Assembly: GCA_033807695.1 (NCBI GenBank)
Contig: CM066309.1
Coordinates: forward strand, 2,604,001 to 2,668,000
Length of the DNA: 64,000 nucleotides
Source of the DNA: Daedaleopsis sinensis
Lineage: Eukaryota > Basidiomycota > Agaricomycetes > Polyporales > Polyporaceae
Direction of reading: 5' to 3'
The translations under genes were made by a program, and so were the position numbers. This document shows, one piece after another, positions 54,300 to 64,000 of this stretch; position 1 is the stretch's first letter; each line of letters starts with the position of its first letter. The notes beneath the pieces are model-generated. The model was not told the DNA's origin. It saw only the letters and a list, made by a program, of their open reading frames with translations, and ran no database searches.

Positions 54300-57200
54300 G
54301 GCGAGCGATTGGGCCAAGTGTGGGATCCGAGAGGTAGCTGAGGATAACCTGAGGAGAGTCTTGCGGCCTACCGTTCGACCTTTATATGCTCATGATATCG
54401 CCCTTGCGTTCCGCTAATACTTTTAGCGTAACTGTGCGCGTCTCAAAGACCGGGATGGTCGGAGGCCCTTCGCATTTTGGGCGGTGTACGTCGTGACAGG
54501 GATGCTTCTATCCGAAAGGTGCTCCCTGTTGGCTCTCACCAGCGTTGATGGAGGTTCGTCCAGCGTTGGTCCGCCAAACCCGCAGTTCAAAGATATCATT
54601 GGGTACTTGATGACGACTTCGGCTCTTGCGATAAGTTCGGATTCCCATGGCTATCAAGCGTTCAGGTCCTACATAGGTCCTGCACTCTGGCAAGAGCAGT
54701 GTGAGTGCGGTCGTATGGTTGTGCTCGCCTGCGACTACGTACGTTCGTGTAGGCTGGTTCTTTCAATAGCAGGTCGTTAGCTGAGCCACATGCTGAGCAC
54801 CGCAGTGTCGCCTGGCGAATCGCAACATCAGAAGTACATAGATCTGACGATATCTTGTCACTATGACCTCACGGTCGAGGGCGTTCATCGCGTATACTTA
54901 CTTTGTCGCAGATAGATTCCTGAAATGTCCCCTTGTCCTTACATCAGCACCCGTCCAACCGGAGGTTGTTGTGCATTGACGACAGTAGGATGTGCAGTTC
55001 ACTCACTTGTGTGACTTCGCTTGAAATACAACCTTCAGCACTTTGATGCGTCATCAATACGAAAGAAAGGTCCCTGGATGTGTTCAGCGTGAATGGTATC
55101 CCAAAATAAATATCTTACCTCAATCACTTGAGTCGGTCGGTGGGAAAGGCTGCCATAAATCACATCGTTTGGTGATCACGGGCGAATGTTGGGCGGCGTC
55201 AAGTTGGACGATGCATTCGGCGCCCCCACGGGGGCGAATTCATGACCAACCCAATTGGACATTTCATGGTCTCCTCAATCGGGTTTTGCAAATCCATATC
55301 TATTGCAGGTGAACTGCGGGAGCCGAGTATTTCAGCATGGCGAAGAGTTGTGAACGACCAAGTATCCAGAGTCTTGATGTCGGTCTGTGCAAACAATTGA
55401 GCACCATATTGCGATACAATAGGACCATGGCCACTATCGTATCAATTGAGCTTCAAATACTGTAGAGTTCGGAAGCGCGATTCTCTGCACTTACGGCAGT
55501 GGAGGAGACCCTCATGCAGCACGGATGGTTAAATTCTCGCCGCGCCGAGAAGGAAGGTCATAGACCGTCGCTGTGAGCCTGCGGCGTCCCGCTCGTCTGG
55601 CCTACTGCAGCTAGGCGTCTCAAAATGAAGTAGTACCGTGCTTCAAAACGCCTCGCGTCCCGATATACGCCACATTGGTGGGGCTTGAAGCACTTGAGGA
55701 TGTGGCTCTGACAGATCGGCACGTCGGATCCATGTAGGATGACTATCAAAGATGAGCATTGACTTCCTCAATGCGAAAGTTCCAGGTATTGTTTGGCCTC
55801 GTATCAAGCCGTGTGACTTTTAAAACCCGCACCCCACCACCGTCGTCAATGTTGTTGTGGTCTCATGAGACCACGGGCGACTGTGACGAAGATCTCAGTG
55901 TTCTTGCTGAGTATCTCAGCGTTATGGTAACGTCCGCGGCATTGAGATACCTAGCAAATTCAAAACGACGGGTTGTGGCTAGGCAGTATAACTTGCGTGT
56001 GAACGATCTGCAACCAGGACCTGCCAAAAACGAGCTCGAGTCTGAAGCTACAGTTATGCAGTCACAAAATCTACTCACCATCTAAACTCGGATCCGGACT
56101 CACACGACATCGACATCTTCGCGACACTGAGAGCCACAGGATTATTCGTTCGTGTCGATGGTTTCTCCTATGACTTGAATAACCTCCTCATCGATAAGAG
56201 TACTATGCCCGCAGTAGTCGACGTTCATTGCGAAGCATATCGATCGGTGTGATCACAAATGTTAACGTTTGAGACAGTGGGTATGGTGGCACTGCTACAA
56301 AATTAGCGACTTTCCTGATTGAGAATATGAACAACGAACACGTGGAAGATGGATGTTCGCGTTCAACCGCGACGCGACGCGTACTAGACATTAATGTGAT
56401 CGCTGCTGCCCGGGATATAAGTAGAGGTGTTTATTGTAGAGGTGTGCGGACGACACGGCGGTTGCGAGATGGGTGCAAACGGCAGGAGTGGCCGCGACAA
56501 TTGTGCCACTGGGAGCAAACATGAGCAAACACGGCCGGGTCGGGCCTGGGCTGTGTCGCCGCGGCCGGGGCGTCGCGGTCAACGAGTTCGACCTCGGACC
56601 ACCACCGTCGCTGCTTGCTGTATCCTGCTCACCGTTCTCATCGACGTCGGCCTCGCTAGATCGGGCCCCCCCATCCTCGTGTGTGCTGTTCCGTCTTCTC
56701 TACTCAGAAAGATGCTGACCCCAGCTAGTCCTAGGTCTAAATCTAATCTATTGTCTCCGAGCGGCGAACTTACCTCGGCGCGTTGTCCCTCGCTCTTGTG
56801 ACGCGTTTCCCACCACATACTCCCTCCGAATACCGGCCAGGAAGGTCTCATTACTGGTTGCTCCGAGGAGGTAGTCCTGGTGAGTATTGTCCATAGGCCT
56901 ATCGCCTTGTATAGCTTCTGACTGAGAGAACGGCGGAAGGGAACCAAAGCCGGAGGCGTTTGTCCCAGCTCTCCTCCAACGCTGATTCAGCCCCTTCGTC
57001 CCACTCCATACATCTGTGCCGCTCCGCTGAACTCTCCCGCACGACATCCCCGCTCATCTACCGTCATCTTGGTCCTCATCGACTCCGCACACTCTGCACA
57101 GGCTGCAGCGCAATCTATCCCGCTCTCTCACCTCACATTGTGCCAGTCTCGCTGGTACGATAACTGTGGGTCTGCTTCACAGCGCACTCGTTCTCCCTGC

Positions 57201-57339
57201 GACGTTGTGAATAACGCGGATCCGGACACCCTCTAGTCTCCATCTGTATATCTATGCCAGTTTCTATAGAGTGCTCTAATCAACGTCGTACACTCCCCTA
57301 CCGTCCCCCCATCATATCGCCCCTCACGTCCCCTTCAAT
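54300..57339. other. 3-kb gene-poor region
   Basis: Between divergent O-methyltransferase (-) and Q-rich (+) genes. The promoters must lie at its ends, with a TATATCTATG near 57247 before the + gene. Frames inside (for instance 54484-54780, 55759-56085, 56427-56801) show neither family resemblance nor convincing splicing. Nothing else is supported. Confidence 0.35.
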
Positions 57340-58112
57340 ATGGCCCATGTCATGAAGCCTGGCGCGAATTTCCCCGGACCATTCTCGTCCTCCACATACA
57401 TCCCTACCAGGACACACGGATGGGTTCATGCGAATACCTGGTACGCCTCTGCTCCCTTTAACTCTGCACCGCCCCCCGTCCCCGCAGGCGTCAACCCGCA
57501 GACCTGGATGAATGGCCAGTGGCAGCCTAACCCGATGTTCCGTCCTCAGCCAGGCGTGGCGCAAGGCTCGGTACAGATGTGGGCCCCACATCCCAACTGG
57601 GGCCCTGCGGTAGCCCCAGCAAACGATCAATTTCCGGGCAAACGGGTCCCTAATCCTGGAGATGCCACGTACTGGGCGACGAAGTTATCAGACAACCCGT
57701 TGGGGCTGGAGAACATGCACATACGGTACGAGACTCGCACATATAGCTTTGCATACCATAGTCATGTTTCTTTAGGGACGATACTCCTGCCAATGAACGG
57801 CACTTGAAGGATCAGTCCAATGGAGTGCCGCATACCCCATGGATGTGGGTTCCGAAGGAGTTAATGGCGGATTCTAGTAAGTCTGGACAGGGCAACGGTA
57901 TGGTGCGCCCACCAGACAGCCGCAATCAAGCTCAACAGGCCGAGAAGGCACTTCCGCCACCTCCACATTACCCACAACCATCATCGTCGCGAGATCATGT
58001 CCGCAACAACAGCTCCTCTCGTAACGCATATAACTCGTCAGTAGCGGCTCAGGACCAGCCGATTGAGCGCCCAGTCATCCCTCCCCCGGTCTCGTCCTTT
58101 TCCGCCTACCAT

Positions 58113-58147
<35 letters not shown>

Positions 58148-59882
58148 TCAGCAGCAGCAGCCGCAGCAGCCGCAACAGAGGCAGCAAGAGTCTCAACGAC
58201 CTCCGGAACGTTATCAGCCCTCATCCGCACAACGCCAACAAGCAGACGGGGCGCAGCAGCAGCAGCAGCAGCACCTACAGCAGCAGAGGCAGCAAGAATC
58301 TCAACGGCCTCCGGAACGTTATCAGTACTCATCCCAACACTCATCCGCACAACGCCAACAAGCAGAAGGGTCGCAGCAACATTCGCAGCAGCGAAGCCGT
58401 GACGTATCTCCCCGGCCGCCAACAGGCGAACCCGTCTTCTCTCCTTCTCACAACAATCGCAGTCATACAACCTCGTCGGCCTCTTCTTCAGCATCGGCTG
58501 CTGCTGCCGCCGCCGCCGCCGCTGCGCCGAGGAGCGCGACTGTTCCTGCCCCTGGGCGCGACAGGGATCGCGAGAGAGAACGTCGCGAGTTGCCCATAAC
58601 GTTCTCTCCGAACATCATCCGCACGCCGGACCACTACTCCTCGCCGCCGTCCAGGCGCGTGAGCACTGATGACGTGGACTATACCCCACCTCGGACGCCA
58701 GGCACGCACGGAAACATCTATGCCCCTGCCACCACACCATCACGCTCCAACAGCATGAGTCGTCCAAGACGACAGTCCTCCACTCCCAGCTCGGCCTCCA
58801 CGTCCACCGCGACCACGCCAACTAGCTCATCGTCCCTTGGGCTGCTCACGTTCACTGAGGAACCGCAAGCGCTACTCAGTCCACTTGTCGTTGGTTCTAC
58901 CCCTCCGGGTACCAAGACTAGTCCGGGTCGAGAGCTATCTCGTAGTCAGACGTATCCGAACGTTTACAGTATCCCGGAGGAGCGCGAGCATAAGGTTTAC
59001 CCTCGAACGCCCAACTTTTACGAACGCGCACGTTCGCGAGACCGGGAGCTCGATCGTGATCGTGATCGCGAGCGCGACCGTGAACACGAACGAGACCGGG
59101 AGCGTGACCGTGACCGTGCGCGAGATGCGAATGCGACGCCACAGCCGTCCAATCGAACTCCCCCTACGAGAACTCCTCCTACGAGAACCCCGCCATCGTC
59201 CCACTACACGCGTCCATCGCCCGAGACTGGATCACATTCTCGCCAGATCTCGAGGAGCTTCACGTATCCTTCCGCCGGCCCGGTCACTCCATCTCCATCG
59301 TCGGCTTCCCCCAACCATTACCAGACTTCGCCGCCGCCGTACCCGTCGAGCTCCTCTTACTCGAGCTCCTCGTACTCACGCACTTCGCCCAACCCGAATC
59401 CCGCCCACTCTCGGGGCACCTCGCCGCTGAGACACAACCCTCTCCCTCGTCCACCCGCCGTCTCCACATACACCGCAGAGACTCTAGCTAGGGGCTCCTC
59501 GTCTGCATCAGCTGCTGCTGCTGTACATCAGCAGAGCACGTACAGGCGTGTATCGAGGCGTGCAGGCTTTTGGAATCGCCGAGGAGACCACTTGTATGTC
59601 ACGGACAAGGGTGAACGGTTCGTCGTGTATGCGCCGCATCATCTCGCGAACCCCGAGGACCTCAGGCAGTATCCGTCGCCCACGGAGGGTTGGCTGAACC
59701 ATCGCGGCGAGAGACTCAAGTACGATCCGAATGTCCCCGAGCTCCTGGACTCCCTTCCTCTGCAGGGACGGAGTCCGCTGAGGCCCTACCAGAGTGTGAG
59801 TTTGCGCGCGCGTGCTCGATAACCACCAATGCTTATGTCCTCTTCCTTTCCTTTCTAGTTTGTACAGATGATCGAGGTCTGA
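57340..59882 (+). CDS. Hypothetical Gln-rich, low-complexity protein with conserved C-terminus
   Basis: ATG at 57340 (MAHVMKPGANFPGPFSSSTY). Exon 1 carries a conserved-looking WVHANTWYASAPFNSAPPPV and NPQTWMNGQWQPNPMFRP. An intron near 57727-57777 leads to a long exon. There a polyglutamine tract (CAG repeat near 58111-58155), two Gln/Pro/Ser segments with repeated QESQRPPERYQ units, a poly-Ala run and a mixed-charge RD/RE repeat (about 59040-59120) occur. The final 90 residues look folded: RVSRRAGFWNRRGDHLYVTD KGERFVVY, then APHHLANPEDLRQYPSPTEG, NHRGERLKYDPNVPELL. The last exon (after the intron ending at 59858) gives FVQMIEV, so the true stop is 59882, not 59822. Function unknown; the composition suggests a nuclear or RNA-granule protein (inference). 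Confidence 0.72.
58111..58165 (+). repeat. CAG/CAA polyglutamine-coding microsatellite
   Basis: About eleven consecutive CAG codons followed by CAA/CAT/CCG interruptions, encoding polyGln in the protein at 57340. Such tracts vary in length between strains. Confidence 0.8.
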
Positions 59883-60483
59883 AGCTGAACAGTGCGATCG
59901 TGTTCTCGGCCCAAGTTGCTCCCAGATCGAACGGACGCCAATGTTGTCTCTGTGTGTTTTCCTCTTGGCGTTCCTTTGCCTTCCGTGAATCTATCTATCA
60001 ATGTACTATTGAATACTACCCGGATATATCCTCGCATACACCAGCATCACCGCATCACTGTATCTCGTACCCCGTCAACCACAAACTCAGACCAGATCCC
60101 CACTCCCCGTTTCGTTCCGTGCGCACACAACCTCGGGCTACCCACCATGCAATATGTATTGTCCCAATCTTCTTCCTTACACCTCACATTATATCACCGG
60201 TACCATTCGTTCATACAATGCTTTTTGAGGATGAGATGGAGATGCGTGTAAGATACAAGTAGGAGAGAATGAAGAGCAGGGGGATGCATATAACTGATGA
60301 TCGATGATCGGCAAGGAATGCGTGCATAAGACGGTACATACTACAATCTATCGAATACCGTGAACTGCAGTCTAAGGCCTAGCGAAGCGAAGTGAAGGAT
60401 AGAGGGAAGAAGCAGCGATACAGTTGGTCATAGCTATGAGTGCGTCAGTACGAGAGCAATAGAGTTCAAAGGTGCGTACGATG
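59883..60483. other. Convergent 3' intergenic region
   Basis: 601 bp between the Q-rich gene (+) and the RBR ligase gene (-), holding both 3' UTRs. No coding signal. Confidence 0.5.
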
Positions 60484-63400
60484 TCACAGTCCGATCCCCC
60501 CATGAATCCCGCGCATGTGCTCGTAGACTTCCCCGCTTGTCGAGAACGTCGCGAGACACGCCCAGCATATGTGTGTCTTGCAGCTGAGGCACGTCATGTG
60601 GTTGCAACCCGCCATGCGCTCGATGGGCATCTTGCAGCCCGGGCAGTCCTTGACGTCGCGCCCGTGCTTCCACTCCTCGAACAGCTGCTCGTCCTCCGCG
60701 TTGCGGTCCTGGCACGACCCGCTCTCGTGGTACTCGGTGTCGCAGTGCGGGCAGATGCGCACGAGGCACGCCGGGCACTGGAGCACCGTCTCCCGCGCGC
60801 TCTTGCGGTACACCTGCGGGCAGTCCGGCGTCGGGCAGTAGTGGAACTCGTCCGGGCGCGCCTGGACGTGGGCGAGGAAGGACGCGTTCACAATCGCGTC
60901 GAACTCGTTCGTCGAGAGCACCTGCCGGGCGACCGCGAGCGGGATGCGGTGCGTGCACTTCGCGCCGTCCCCGAGGCAGGCGAGCGGGAACGCCTTGTTG
61001 TCGACGGAGGCGTTCAGGTAGCCCGTGAGGCAGCCCTTGCACCACCGGTGCCCGCAGGAGAGCGTGATCGGGGGTGACGGGGCGTCGAAGCAGACGGGGC
61101 AGCTCGCATCGTTGCTGGAGGCGGATCTGCGCCGGTGCTGGCCGGCGTGGAGGACGGCAACCTGCGCGACCGACTTTGCGTCCTCGTCGCCACAGACTAC
61201 GAGCAGCTTGTTCGTGAGGTCGAACCACACGTTCTCGTGTCCGAGCTCCTTCCGCAGCTTCGGAAGGTCTTCGCTCATGAAGACACCGACGAGGTTCGGC
61301 GCGACTGGGAAGCGATGCTTTCGCTGCGCCTTCAGGCGGTTGGCGCGAGCTATGATCTCCTCGCGGGCTCGAGAGCGCGCTGGCTCAGGTCCAAACAAGG
61401 CTAGAGTACGTCTGCGAGAGTCCCTGTTGATTTTCACCTTCTGGTGCACTCTTTCTAGCTCCTCTAGGAACGCCCCGCCCGCTCTGCTTCCGAAGAAGTC
61501 GTTCCATACGATCTGTCCATTCTCGGTCACCTTCTCTCCGCGAAGCAGGCGATCGAATGAGGCCTTCAACTTCGACAGCGAAGACATGTCCTCAGATAAC
61601 AGTTTCACGAGAACAGGTGCTGCGGGGGCTTGCGCGTGTCGCCTGTCGAACACTGATATGCTCGTGCCTGCTTCGTCCTGACAATATGACCGGAGAAGGT
61701 TGATGTCGTGGGCAAGGGCTTCATAAGCATCGCCCGGGAGGTTGTACCTGATGGAGCTAATGTGATGGGCGTAGATGCGTTGTTTCCCGACAAAGTGAGG
61801 ATTATATCGGTGTAACGCCTGTGTCGCAGCCACTGCTGCCTTAGGGTCGGTGAAATGTGCCCAGACGCAGAAGGTTTTGCCGTACGGGGGTGGTATGACG
61901 TTCACGGTAACCTCGCCGTGTTCCGCGAGCATACGTTGGAGGCCTTGGATCGCGCCGTGAATGGAACGATATTTTGGCCGGTCGAGCGAATAGCTTTCGT
62001 ACTTGCCGAAACGTGCGAGGTCCTTCACCGTGGCGTCTGCCGGGAGACACTCATAGCGGACGTTGATCGCGCCGACCGCGGGAATGCCTTCGTAGACCCG
62101 AGCAAAGATCCTCATCCCTCTCAGCTCCTTCTTCGTCGCGAGTGCCATGGCCTTGTCGGCTTCTTCTCGAGTCTCGTAGCCGACATAGCCGGTCTGACGA
62201 GCGGTGGGAAGCTGGATAAGAACGTCGCCGTCAACCAGCTTGCCTCCCCCGATTGCGGTGGTCTTATTAGCTGTCAAGCGTGCCGTCACGCGAACATTGA
62301 AGAGCGCAGCGTCGTCGAGAGCAGCTGCGGCTTCAGCTGCTGACTCCGACAGAGTAAAGGTCACCCAGTATGCCTTGAAAGAGCCATCCTGCGTCGACTC
62401 CGCTTGATTCACCGTAGACACCTCTCCAAAAGGCGCAAGAGCCGCCATGATCTCTGCCGGCGTGACTATAGCTGGGACGTTCCCCAAGAGGATCTGTCGA
62501 GACTCGAAACCAGTTTTGACCTGAGCCACACCGAACCCAGAGTTGAACGTGACTTTGATGGAGTCCAAGACAGTGATGACAATGACTTCTTGCTCGTGTG
62601 GCTGAGGATCCTAATCACGATTTCCCCCCATGGTGCATGTCGCTCATGAGCATCAACTACGGACTAAAACAAGTAAAAGGAGCTCACCGTGGGTACGCCC
62701 AGGCCAGGAGGCACCAAGGGCATGTCTGGGTGCGTCTGATGACCGCCAAGTATTGTGGTATCCGAGGAGGAGGAATCGTTCTTCGAGACACGTACGTGAT
62801 CTTGATGTTCGCGGCGAGGGCCGATGCCAGAATTCTGTTGTGTTGTGTGCCGTAGATGCGAGACATCACTATGGGAGCTTGAGCTCGGCTGACCGAGAGG
62901 TTGTCTATCGACCCTTGCCGGATTCTGGTGGTCAAGTCAGCGCCTGCATATCCACACATCACACGACCACCTACTTGTATGGTAGCGATGACGGCAGGGT
63001 CATGAGAGTACTTGCAGAACGGTCGGAAACAACGACGATACATGAAATCCAAACAAGGTTGCTGAGTCTGGTCGGTCGAGACAGTGGAACACGCTCCCAC
63101 CGAAGATAGTGACGTCTGCGCGGAGACAGTCTGAGAATCCAGCTGCAGCATCTTAGTGTCAGAGAGAGATATGTGGAAGCTAGATGGAAAGCATACAGCG
63201 GAGTGATAAGTGGTATCTGTGTCATCGCCGTCGGTGTCCGTGTCGCCTCCTACGTCAGCTGAAGGTGTTGGAATGACGACCTTGGAAGTCGACACAGCAG
63301 TCGATGAAGATGCACTCGAAGGCCTTGCCGATTGCAGGGGAGCTGACTTCTTCCTATCTCCACCTTGCTTTGTGGGTTGGGGAGCCTTCGTGGGGGACGT

Positions 63401-64000
63401 AGACGCAGTAGACGCAGGGGCAGCAACAGCGAGATTCTTGTTTGATGCTGGAGATTCAGAGCTTGACACACCCTTCCCGTTTCCCTTTTTCTGTTTTGGG
63501 CGTCTGTCCTCGGTGGTCTGAGGCACTTCTGTCTGTTCTGGAGCTCTTGCGACAACGTTAGCACACTTCTCGTCGATGGGTTGCTCCTCGCGCTGTTTGC
63601 CCTTATCGGCCTTCTTCTCTTGTACGCCCGTGTTCCCACCCGCATGACCAGCCTTCTTCGGCAGGTCTACTGCCCCTTTCCCCGTATGCTCGATCTTCCC
63701 CTTACCCTTCTGGTTCTTGGTACGTACAGACTCGTCTTGGAAACTTCCGCTCTCATTCCCGTTTCCTTGCCGTTCCTGCGACTTGTTTTCATCCCTTCCG
63801 GCGACTGTCACAACATCCACCTCGTCCTTCTGGTCCAACATGAGGTAGTAGTGAGTTTACCAATCAATCGACATGGCGCGCGTTGCGTACCTTGTCGCGG
63901 CCTTTGGGACGTTTTCGAGCGGTATCCGGCGGTCTGAAAGGTCTGTTAGTTTGTGATCAATTCTAAGTGCGGCCTGGCGCACCTCTGATCTTTAGGGCTA
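60484..64000 (-). CDS. RBR-type E3 ubiquitin ligase with CCCH zinc finger and RNA-binding-like repeats; 5' end outside window
   Basis: RING-between-RING ligase that moves ubiquitin through a Cys thioester. The C-terminal RBR is clear: RING1 CPVCFDAPSPPITLSCGHRW CKGCLTGYL, IBR YCPTPDCPQVYRKSARETVL with CPACLVRICPHCDTEYHESG SC, and RING2 CPGCKMPIERMAGCNHMTCL SCKTHICWAC. The catalytic Cys corresponds to GCNHM. Upstream (about 61400-62560) are repeats like RRM or KH modules: ILLGNVPAIVTPAEIMAALA PFGEV, GDVLIQLPTARQTGYVGYET, and a KH-like stretch LERVHQKVKINRDSRRRTLA LFG. The exon at 62684-63829 holds a CCCH finger (CLDFMYRRCFRPFCKYSH) and a long Ser/Lys/Glu-rich region. An exon reading RKRPKGRDK at 63890-63940 joins it, preceded by an acceptor near 63934, so the start lies beyond 64000. 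Confidence 0.9.

Noticed and set aside
58063..58599. 178-codon frame rich in Ser
   Set aside because: Frame-shifted reading of the CAG repeat region.
1..64000. tRNA, rRNA, CRISPR array or phage elements
   Set aside because: Scanned for tRNA B-box-like sequences and repeat-spacer arrays; none convincing, and the genome type makes CRISPR unlikely.

Overview
The window looks like nuclear DNA of a filamentous basidiomycete, most likely an Agaricomycete. Genes are compact and interrupted by many 45-85 nt GT..AG introns, often with a CTAAC-type branch point. Coding exons are GC-rich. The families point the same way: a fungal DUF6533 seven-helix protein, a glucose-sensor-type receptor, a divergent mushroom-type G-alpha subunit, a QDE-1-type RNA-dependent RNA polymerase, a GPI-type GH16 glucanase and a Delta-9 desaturase with a C-terminal cytochrome b5 domain. 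I saw no bacterial or organellar sequence.

Layout. 1-1853 (-) is the N-terminal part of an NCS1 purine/cytosine permease cut by the window edge. 2511-4501 (+) is a MOB4/phocein protein with a long acidic tail. 5081-9310 (-) is the RNA-dependent RNA polymerase. An orphan first exon (-) and an RRG7-like mitochondrial gene (+) diverge from about 10.5-10.8 kb. Then come a DUF6533 membrane protein (-), a PB1-like hypothetical protein (-), OLE1-type desaturase (-) and G-alpha (-). About 21-24 kb is gene-poor. 24-27 kb has a small hypothetical gene and a seven-helix receptor (-). 28.9-33.9 kb has a single-pass membrane hypothetical (+), a DUF4048-like protein (-) and ATP synthase subunit K (-). 34.9-37.1 kb is an AidB-type acyl-CoA dehydrogenase (+), followed by a tandem pair of paralogous unknown genes (-). 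39-45 kb holds small or uncertain genes, an MFS transporter (+) and a 375-bp TIR element. 45.3-50.5 kb runs on the + strand: GH16, a possible tail-anchored microprotein, the ornithine carrier and a Ure2p-type GST. Mitochondrial ribosome recycling factor and an O-methyltransferase (-) follow. After another 3-kb gene-poor stretch come a Q-rich hypothetical (+) and a CCCH/RBR ubiquitin ligase (-) cut by the right edge.

How the genes relate. There is no operon-like logic and no clear biosynthetic cluster. Several genes serve mitochondria (RRG7, ATP synthase K, ornithine carrier, RRF, probably the acyl-CoA dehydrogenase). A receptor and a G-alpha subunit lie within 5 kb of each other, but their link is only positional. 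The most interesting points are: a G-alpha with His at the catalytic Gln position; an O-methyltransferase whose catalytic His lies on a 16-nt micro-exon and is completed across a splice junction; a 632-nt intron in a gene of otherwise tiny introns; a TA-flanked miniature inverted-repeat element; a hairpin plus 32-33-bp tandem repeats upstream of the GST; and a large RBR ligase that also carries a CCCH finger and RNA-binding-like repeats. Exon joins were made by eye from frame continuity and family resemblance; no search was run.
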